A DNA stretch of 64,000 nt from Charina bottae (lineage: Eukaryota; Chordata; Lepidosauria; Squamata; Charinaidae). The translations under genes were made by a program, and so were the position numbers. Location: the NCBI GenBank assembly GCA_023362775.1, contig JALMGJ010000008.1, positions 38,931,001 to 38,995,000 on the forward strand, read 5' to 3'. Below are positions 57,164 to 64,000 of this stretch, piece after piece (positions within the stretch are counted from its first letter, which is position 1; each line of letters begins with the position of its first letter). The notes beneath the pieces are model-generated. The model saw only the letters and a program-made list of their open reading frames with translations, was not told the DNA's origin and ran no database searches.

Positions 57164-57629
57164 AAACGTTTAGATCCAGAATTTCTATTATTTGCTTATT
57201 CCCACTTACCTTGGAAAACCATTTATGGTGCAAAAGGGAAGTTGAAATCACCAGCCGAACATTATAATCTCTACTATCTCCCCTTGGCTCTTCCAGCCTC
57301 CCAGGAATGGAACTGGTGTCAAAGATTTAATGGATTTTCATATTAATGATGTCAGCACAAAATGGGCCATCTTGTCTAAATAATTTATTTCCCCTGCATA
57401 TAATATTCTTACTTCAACTTCCCTTCCTTTCTCTCTCATTCTTCTTTTGGCTTTTCTGTCTAACTGTAAGGGAAATGGCTGCTAGTCAGGAAAAAAAAAA
57501 GAAAATGAGAAAAAAAGCTAGTGGAGCATCCTTCCCATCAATCAATTAAAAAACACCTACCTTACCTTCAACATGATTTATTTTTTGTTAATACAATTGT
57601 CTCAGAATATCCTTCTGTTATTATACACT
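57164..57629. other. Nothing recognised
   Basis: No gene or repeat recognised. Confidence 0.4.
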
Positions 57630-57971
57630 TAATTCCATTAGTAAAGGTAGGTTTTCCCCTGCACAGTCGTGTCCGACTCTAGGGGCCGGTGCTCATCTCC
57701 GTTTGTTAGCCAAAGATCCAGTGCTGTCCGAAGACGCTTCCGCAGTCATGTGGCCGGCATGACGCGCGCGGAACGCTGTTACCATCCCACCGAAGTGGTA
57801 CCTATTGATCTACTTGCATTTGCAAGCTTTCTAATTGCTAGGTTAGCAAGAGCTGGGGCGAGTGCGGGAGCTCACTCCGTCACGTGGTGCTCGGGTCTCG
57901 AACCGCCGACCTTCCGATCGACAAGCCTGGCATCTTAACCACTGAGCCATCGCACCCCCTAATTCCATTAG
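57630..57971 (-). mobile_element. tRNA-derived SINE with TSD
   Basis: Body 57642-57959, flanked by TAATTCCATTAG at 57630-57641 and 57960-57971 (12 bp, perfect). Minus-strand head with A-box-like TGGCTCAGTGG and B-box-like GGTTCGAGACC. Confidence 0.95.
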
Positions 57972-58429
57972 CCGTTTGCTTAATGCTGCCTTCAGAGTTG
58001 GCCCCCAAAAGAGAAAGAAAGTTGGTTTAAGAGCAGAATTGCTAATATCATCCTGGAAGCTCTCATCTTTAACCTCTTGTAGATTATTTTATTTTATTTA
58101 TTTTTAGTAGCAGGATCTAATGTAGAATGTTTTGCCCTTGTGGAGGCCCATAGAGTGTTTAGATTTCATCCATTTGCAAGTAAGCATCTCACTGGCTTCC
58201 CCACAATTTGCAATGGCAGGATAGCTCTCCAATCTCTTACCCTAACAAATGAAATGGTGATCCATATGAAGGTGAAGTGAAGGCAAAACAACGTAATACC
58301 TCTGCCACATGTGAATCTATTCCAAGTCAAATCCCTCTTCAATGTTCATAGTAGATTTGGCTGCGTAGGCAAATGGAGAATTTCACTGCAGCATTAATGA
58401 ATCCTAGAGAATCTGGCAATTAAAAGGGG
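57972..58429. other. Nothing recognised
   Basis: Short ATTTT run at 58087-58105; otherwise no recognised feature. Confidence 0.4.
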
Positions 58430-58930
58430 CTATGCAGGCTGTCTGGCCCAGTCCCTAGCACCACTTTCAGTGCAGGAATCCAAATTAAAATGTTACCAAT
58501 AGACAGCTTGAACACATCCAATAACGGGTTTCTCCACTTGAACACACCCAATGATGGGAAGCCCAACACCATCCAGGGTAACTGGTTGCACTGTCAAACT
58601 GATCCCATAGTTAGGAAGTTTCCCATATACTCTGTTGCAATCTGCCCTTCTGCAACTTTAATCCAATAATCTGTGCCCTGCTGTCAAAAGCAGTAGGCAA
58701 CAGCTCTTGACCTTCTTCTGTTGGATGTCCTTTCAGGTATTTGAAGAGAGCTACTAACATATGTCCCCAGAGTCTTGTCTTCTCCAGACTAAGTATCCTC
58801 AGTTTCTTCCATAGCTTAGTTTCTAGGATAATATCATTGGTCACAAACCTTTCAAATCCTCTCCACTTGGTCTCTAATCTATGGATCTTCTGTAGTCTTC
58901 AAATTCATTTCAACACATGGATCTGACCAT
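58430..58930 (-). mobile_element. CR1-type LINE C-terminal end, minus strand
   Basis: Minus-strand frame (58844-58611) reads KLRILSLEKTRLWGHMLVAL, FKYLKGHPTEEGQELLPTAF, the typical CR1 C-terminus, followed by a 3' UTR-like part (GATGGGAAGCCCAACACCAT on the plus strand). Broken and 5'-truncated. Confidence 0.75.
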
Positions 58931-59110
58931 AGATAAAATTCCTCTGTCAGTAATTCATCATTTTCCTTCTGAATAGAGGTTGTTGACAAATGAAAGAATT
59001 TTTAATTGATCAGTTACAAACACGTATTATGAAAAAGTCAAGATAAAAGACCTTTTAACAGCACATTGTAAATCCAGCCTTCTTATGCTGCTGGGAATTT
59101 TTGAAGTTGT

Positions 59111-59516
59111 AGTCTCAATACCTTGTTGGAGGAATACCTTGTTGGAGGAATACCTTGTTGGAGGAAAATTCTGAGAGTGCCTTGGACTGCAAGAAGATCA
59201 AACCAGTCCATACTCCAGGAGATAAAGCCAGACTGCTCACTTGAGGGAATGATATTAAAGGCAAAACTGAAGTACTTTGGCCACATAATGAGAAGACAGG
59301 ATACCCTGGAGAAGAAGCTGATGCTAGGGAAAGTGGAAGGCAAAAGGAAGAGGGGCCGACCAAGGGTAAGATGGATGGATGATATTCTGGAGGTGACGGA
59401 CTCGACCGTGGGGGAGCTGGGGATGGTTACGGCCGATAGGAAGCGCTGGCGTGGGCTGGTCCATGAAGTCACGAAGAGTCGGAAGCGACTGAACGAATAA
59501 ACAACAGTCTCAATAC
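59111..59516 (+). mobile_element. Bov-B LINE 3' part with TSD and triplicated 5' junction
   Basis: Flanked by AGTCTCAATAC at 59111-59121 and 59506-59516. Three tandem 16-bp units CTTGTTGGAGGAATAC (59122, 59138, 59154; the third runs into the element as CTTGTTGGAGGAAAAT) open the insertion. The frame then reads KILRVPWTARRSNQSILQEI, KYFGHIMRRQDTLEKKLMLG and ends KSRKRLNE. The duplicated unit includes TAC from the target edge. Confidence 0.96.
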
Positions 59517-60080
59517 ATCGGAAGGATGCCTTGTTGAGGAAAGGCTAACTTACAATTTAATAAAGGCAGAGGAGAAAAGACCACCTTCATTAGCAGAAGA
59601 GAGACGAAGCCAGCTTTATTGTTTACTTTTCATGCAGTCTTAGATAAACTTGTGGAAAACCAAAATAGTTTTAATAGCAAGCGTGCCATTAGCTCGTACT
59701 GTAATCTTGTTGACTCAAATTAAGTTTATGGTCTAAAATTTAGCTTACTGGGTAAAACTTGCAGTACAGACAATTGGAATTACAGGAAGCACTCTGAACA
59801 TCTGACTGTTAATTTGGGATTGCCTGAAATTAAAGCAACCAGCATCACCGTTTCCTCTACTGTGAATTCAGATACTGAGTGCCAAATGACCCAGAGCCAA
59901 AACATGGCCACTGAAAAGAAGGAAGTAAAACACAAGGTATGCAGAAATGAAGAATGTTAAAAACAAGCAGCTATACAAATAATGGTCCAAAAAACCTCAG
60001 GAATCCAATGAGGTCTGGACAGGCATGGTAGCCTCCAAAGACTATGGAATTCTAGATGTCAGCTGAAACTGAAAATGGAA
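59517..60080. other. Nothing recognised
   Basis: No gene or repeat recognised. Confidence 0.4.
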
Positions 60081-60808
60081 TTGTTGTTCAGTCGTTAAGT
60101 CCTGTCCAACTTTTCGTGACCCCATGGACCATAGCATGCCAGGCCTTCCTGCCCTCCACTGTCTCCCGGAGTTTACTCAAATTCATGTTCATTACATCGG
60201 TGATGCTATCTAACCATCTCATCCTCTGCCATCCCCTTCTCCTTTTGCCTTCAGTCTTTCCCAGCATCAGGGTCTTTTCCAGTGAGTCCTCTCCTCACAT
60301 TAGGTGGCCAAAGTATTTGAGCTTCAGCTTCAGTATCTGTCCTTCCAATGAACAGTCAGGGTTGATTTCCTTTAGGATTGACTAAAGTTACTACTGGGAA
60401 AACCATAGCTTTAATTATACGGACCTTTGTCGGCAAGGTGATGTCTCTGCTTTTTAATATGTTGTCTTAGTTTGCCATAGCTTTCCTCCCAAGGAGCAAG
60501 CGTCTTTTAATTTCATGGCTGCAGTCACCGTCTGTGGTGATCTTGGAGCCCAAGAAAATAAAATCTGTCACTGCTTCCATTTCTTCCCCTTCTATTTGCC
60601 AGGAAGTGATGGGACCAGATGCCATGATCTGAGTTTTTTTAATGTTGAGTTTCAAGCCAGCTTTTGCACTCTCCTCTTTCACCCTCATCAAGAGGCTCTT
60701 TAGTTCCTCTTCACTTTCTGCCATTAGGGTGGTATTGTCTGCATATCTGTGGTTGTTGATATTTCTCCCGGCAATCTTAACTCCGGCTTGTGATGGGAGA
60801 AGCAAATT
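60081..60808 (-). mobile_element. Bov-B LINE, RT end to C-terminus, internally deleted
   Basis: The minus strand reads AGRNINNHRYADNTTLMAES, EEELKSLLMRVKEESAKAGL, GLKLNIKKTQIMASGPITSW and FIFLGSKITTDGDCSHEIKR, the RT palm and thumb of Bov-B. The catalytic box is YADN instead of YADD. About 130 bases are missing near 60385 relative to the copy at 56.3 kb. Subtype with the tail TTGTTGTTCAGTCG. The right boundary is approximate. Confidence 0.94.
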
Positions 60809-60837
60809 GTTGTGTGGGATCTGTGCTGCTAACAGTA

Positions 60838-60968
60838 CTCTAGAGTGGTGTTTCTCAAGCTTGGCAATTTTAAGATGTGTGGACTTCAACTTCATGCTGG
60901 CTGGGGAATTCTGGGAATTGAAGTCCACACATCTTAAGTTGCCAAGGTTGAGAAACACTGCCCTAGAG
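60838..60968. mobile_element. Palindromic hAT-type MITE with near-perfect TSD
   Basis: Body 60846-60960 (TGGTGTTTCTCAAGCTTGGC ... AAGGTTGAGAAACACTG), flanked by CTCTAGAG and CCCTAGAG (7 of 8). It inserted just beside the Bov-B 5' edge. Confidence 0.9.
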
Positions 60969-61205
60969 AAGAGCTAGAAGTTTAGAGTAATTAAGGAGTA
61001 AGAATATACTGCAATTTTTTATCCCAGCACTTCCCATTTACAACTGTCTGTAGCCACCCAATTTTCCTTAAAGTACATTTCAAGGGAAATAAAAAAAGAG
61101 AAGTTCTGATAAGACTAATCAAATTTCTTGAGGGAAAGAAGGGTCTGTGTATCTCTATGTTGTCCTTCAGTTCCATCTCAAAAATGCCTTAAAAGAAGCC
61201 AAAAG

Positions 61206-61243
61206 GAGTATTATTGTTGTTGTTGTTGTTGTTGTTGTTGTTC
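61206..61243. repeat. (GTT)n microsatellite
   Basis: About ten GTT units at the 3' edge of the LINE that follows, probably grown from its tail. Confidence 0.93.
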
Positions 61244-61680
61244 GAATTTATGACCGCCCATCTCCACGACAGCGGACTCTGGGCGGTTTACAACATTAAA
61301 ATCATTAAAATCAATATCAAAAACCTACACACTTAAAAATACAATATAATAATAAATAGATAAGAATCCAGAGGATGGGAAGATCTTAAAAAAGGAGGGT
61401 ATTATGGTGCTAACCACCCCCAGGAGGAACTATTACCTCCTTTGTCCCAAGCAAGGCGGCAGAACCAGGTCTTTAAAGACTTTCTGAAGGCCAGGAGTGA
61501 AGGCGCCTGTCTCACCTCCGGGGGCAAGATATTCCACAGGGCGGGTGCTATCGCAAAGAAGGCACGCCTCCTGGACCCCGCCAAATGAAATTCCTTCACT
61601 GATGGGGTCCGAAGCATGCCCTCTCTGCATGACCGGGTGGGGCGGGTAGATGTAAACGGGATGAGACGGTCCCTCAACCT
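61235..61680 (-). mobile_element. L2-group LINE 3' end, minus strand
   Basis: The minus-strand frame (61704-61402) reads LRDRLIPFTSTRPTRSCREG, EFHLAGSRRRAFFAIAPALW, NILPPEVRQAPSLLAFRKSL, KTWFCRLAW and a stop. This is the conserved C-terminus with few breaks. The 3' UTR on the left has the CCGCCCATCTCCACGACAG block. Confidence 0.9.
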
Positions 61681-62600
61681 TAACACACACTTAAGAAACC
61701 ACAAAGAGTTTAGGCATGATCCTAATTAATCATTCATGTACTCTGGAAGATATCCTCTGCAGATTTCAGTATAGAGTGGTAGTGTTTTATTTCACATCAT
61801 GCCTCAGAAAAATCACCAGATGGTACCACCTTCTAGCAGGATTAGCGTGTCATGGAGCTTAGAACAATACTCTGGGCCATATCATATTTACACAGATTGT
61901 AGTCAGCTCCTTGTACCAACATAACCATTACTGCCTCATGGTTCATTTGCCATTAGGAAGACCCTTTAAATCTCAATGCAAAATATTCACAATATAGCCA
62001 AGGATGCCTAGAAGACCTAAAGGTACATTTTGCTCAGTTGGCACACTGCATAGTAGTTGAAAGTGGCCGCTGAAGAAATGGGATTCCAAGTTGTTATTGA
62101 TTTACTTTCAAATGGTGTATAAACGGCCCTTTGCAAAGATAATTACCAAAATTTCTGTCCAAATAAAAGCCCAGCACTTCATCAATATCAGATTGCCTTG
62201 ATCACCTATATATGTATCATTTGCCTTAGATTTATAAATATTATACCTTGAACACTGAATCTTCTGTTAGAGAATGTCTTCATGGGCCTATCCAGATGTT
62301 TAGCTTTAAACACTGATCTTTCCTACTAAGAGTAATTCAAACAAACATCCCTCTTACTTCAGGCCTTCACACATAAACAAAGCCATGCCACACGCAGTCT
62401 CTGAGCAACCTAAGGAAATGTGCAAACCAAAGATGGAAAAAGGATTTTATCTGGTTCAGCGATATATATTCATCCCTAAATGAGACAAGGGAGCATCTCC
62501 TGACTTTGCTGATGGTGCATCTTGCAATAAACTAGGGACTTACACATAAGTCCAGCACAGCAGAGAATGGTTTTAAAAAGAAAAATAGGATGCATTTCAA
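61681..62600. other. Nothing recognised
   Basis: No gene or repeat recognised. Confidence 0.4.
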
Positions 62601-62618
62601 AAAAAAGGCCTATGTAAA

Positions 62619-62822
62619 GGGGTACCCACAGGAAGGGAGTAAAAAAAACCAATATGAGGGCCACAAACTTGCAACTGAAGCCCCGTTGTTTTTTAAACTG
62701 TGTCCAAAAATCAAGATGGCAGCCACAACCATGCTATTGAAGCTCTGCCCCCTTTTTACATGCATGCTCTTCAATTGAGTGATCACCACCTTGACTTTTT
62801 TTGACAACTATGTGGACATCCA
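62619..62822. mobile_element. AGGGATGTCC-family MITE, worn
   Basis: GGGGTACCCACAGGAAGG on the left, and CACCACCTTGACTTTTTTTG then ATGTGGACATCC on the right, with internal AATCAAGATGGCAGCC. TSD uncertain. Confidence 0.7.
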
Positions 62823-62944
62823 TATCTATGTTTATGGGGGATTGCTTTATTTGGACTCATTCCTTTGGTCCGTTAGGCTAACTAGTCTTTTCACAGCTGG
62901 CCATTTTTCTGAGATTGTAGTTAGTCTACAGGAGTGCAGATATA

Positions 62945-63400
62945 GATTTGGACAGACTCAACCATAGTTTCAACTGGGAAACTGTGAGCATCCTAGACCA
63001 AGCTAATCCAAAAACACTAGGGAATTCCTGGAAGCTTGGCATTCAGACAAATCAGCCATCAATATACACATAGAGATAAACCACATTTACACACCATTCA
63101 AAAGAGACAATAGGAAAGCTAAGAAGGAAACAAAAAGACCAGGCCACATCTTCTCCAGCAGCCAACACCCAGATAAGCAGGGATCAACACCAGGCAAACA
63201 ATCTAGCAAAAAACAATACCCTAATCAAGGAACTACCAAGGAGAAAACCACACGCACCCCAACACTGGCAGGGCAAGCTACTGTATATAAACAGGGAGCA
63301 AACCCCACACTCACTAGCACTGATGATGTTACCTAGTTGGGTAATGAAATGTCTGCAAGCAAACAACCAAGCTCAGAGAGGACCAAGGACTCCACAGATA
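62945..63400 (+). mobile_element. Penelope-like element fragment
   Basis: It encodes, with breaks, [24 protein letters not shown] residues, and ends with CTGATGATGTTACCTAGTTG, GGTAATGAAATGTCTGCAAG and CTCAGAGAGGACC. This is the terminal phrase of vertebrate Penelope-like elements. It matches the nested fragment at 32.3 kb over both its parts and supplies the ~230 bp missing there. Confidence 0.75.
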
Positions 63401-63850
63401 CAGATTTTCCTACAGTTTAGCACCTGGGATTCTTGTAGTCAAAGATAGCCAGGTATGATCAATACAATATGCTCTCTCCTAAAATTATGGCCTTTTGTTC
63501 AAAGCTGCCATTGAATTTTTCTGATGTTTTAGTGCCTAAAGCATGTTTCTGCAAGAATGTCCAACAAACTGGTGAAAAGGTACCTTTGGAAAAAAGTTCT
63601 CATGCTCAGCATATTCACGACTACCGCTACACTTTGCTTCTCCTCTTCCTGCAATTATTAGAGCATTTTATCTTGAATTAGAGGTTACTACAGCATTCCA
63701 TCACCAATTCTATCCAGTGCATCTTATCTTGCGCTGACATCTACTCTAGATTTAAGTTGGGCTCTTTCCTCAGTTGTATTACCTCTTCCTTCAATTGTAC
63801 ATTCTTTTAAATAGAGGCAGTGAGCTGCCAGGGAGGTTGGGGGATATAAA
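63401..63850. other. Nothing recognised
   Basis: A faint LINE-tail-like GAGCTGCCAGGGAGGTTGGG lies near 63820-63845; otherwise no feature. Confidence 0.4.
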
Positions 63851-63854
63851 TATT

Positions 63855-64000
63855 GTATAGTCGAAGGCTTTCATGGCTGGAATCCTATGGTTTTTGTGGG
63901 TTTTCCGGGCTGTGTGGCCGTGTTCTGGCAGTTTTGGTTCCTAACATTTCGCCAGTCGCTGTGGCTGGCATCTTCAGAGGACAGGAGCACAGCTAGAAGA
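63855..64000 (+). mobile_element. Penelope-like terminal sequence, runs off the window
   Basis: CGAAGGCTTTCATGGCTGGA, TTTCCGGGCTGTGTGGCCGT and ACATTTCGCCAGTCGCTGTG then GGCATCTTCAGAGGACAGG is a sequence I know from squamate genomes as a Penelope-type or related terminal repeat. The class is less sure than the fact that it is an interspersed repeat. Confidence 0.6.

Overview
The window looks like intergenic or deep intronic nuclear DNA of a squamate reptile (lizard or snake; I cannot say which). The evidence is the repeat content: Bov-B/RTE LINE ends encoding the C-terminal Bov-B protein, Sauria-type tRNA SINEs with a Bov-B-like tail, a second tRNA-derived SINE family typical of squamates, CR1 and L2-group LINEs, L1-like LINEs, Penelope-like fragments and many hAT-type MITEs. 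There is no operon, no prokaryotic signal and no confidently recognisable host gene. Nearly all longer open frames lie inside transposons or simple repeats.

Layout. 0-10 kb: a MITE cut by the window edge, a 120-bp inverted repeat pair around a hAT MITE, a Penelope-like fragment, SINEs, an L1-like fragment with a GAGAAA microsatellite, and a CR1 LINE. 10-22 kb: L2-group LINEs, two tRNA SINEs, two short Bov-B insertions and three hAT MITEs with GC-rich or VNTR interiors (15.8, 17.9 and 18.3 kb). 22-32 kb: repeat-poor DNA with several stretches that read like vertebrate conserved non-coding elements, best at 30.9-31.3 kb. 32-36 kb: an L2-group LINE with a Penelope-like fragment nested inside it, two MITEs with ends reading CAGGTAGTCCTCG, and an older RTE fragment. 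36-46 kb: a GA/TG/TATG/AT compound microsatellite, another GC-rich hAT MITE, an L1 5' end broken by a SINE, two more SINEs, and an L1-like element nested in another L1-like element. 46-64 kb: palindromic MITEs, Sauria SINEs, CTCF-like motifs, a 22-unit interstitial telomere array, three Bov-B insertions and Penelope-like sequence to the end.

The window can be read as an insertion history, because many insertions keep target-site duplications (TSDs) that I could match by eye: 8 bp for the hAT-type elements and 8-13 bp for LINE/SINE insertions. The most interesting structures are: Bov-B copies with short sequence multiplications exactly at their 5' junctions; a mosaic SINE lineage with a duplicated head joined at an AAACCA microhomology and two different tails; CpG-rich or VNTR cargo inside a hAT MITE family; a perfect TTAGGG array flanked by a 7-bp direct repeat; and two cleanly nested retroelements. 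Three short open frames next to splice-like sites (9.6, 19.0 and 46.0 kb) are the only candidates for host exons, and I recognise none of them. I did not find a convincing new multi-gene system.
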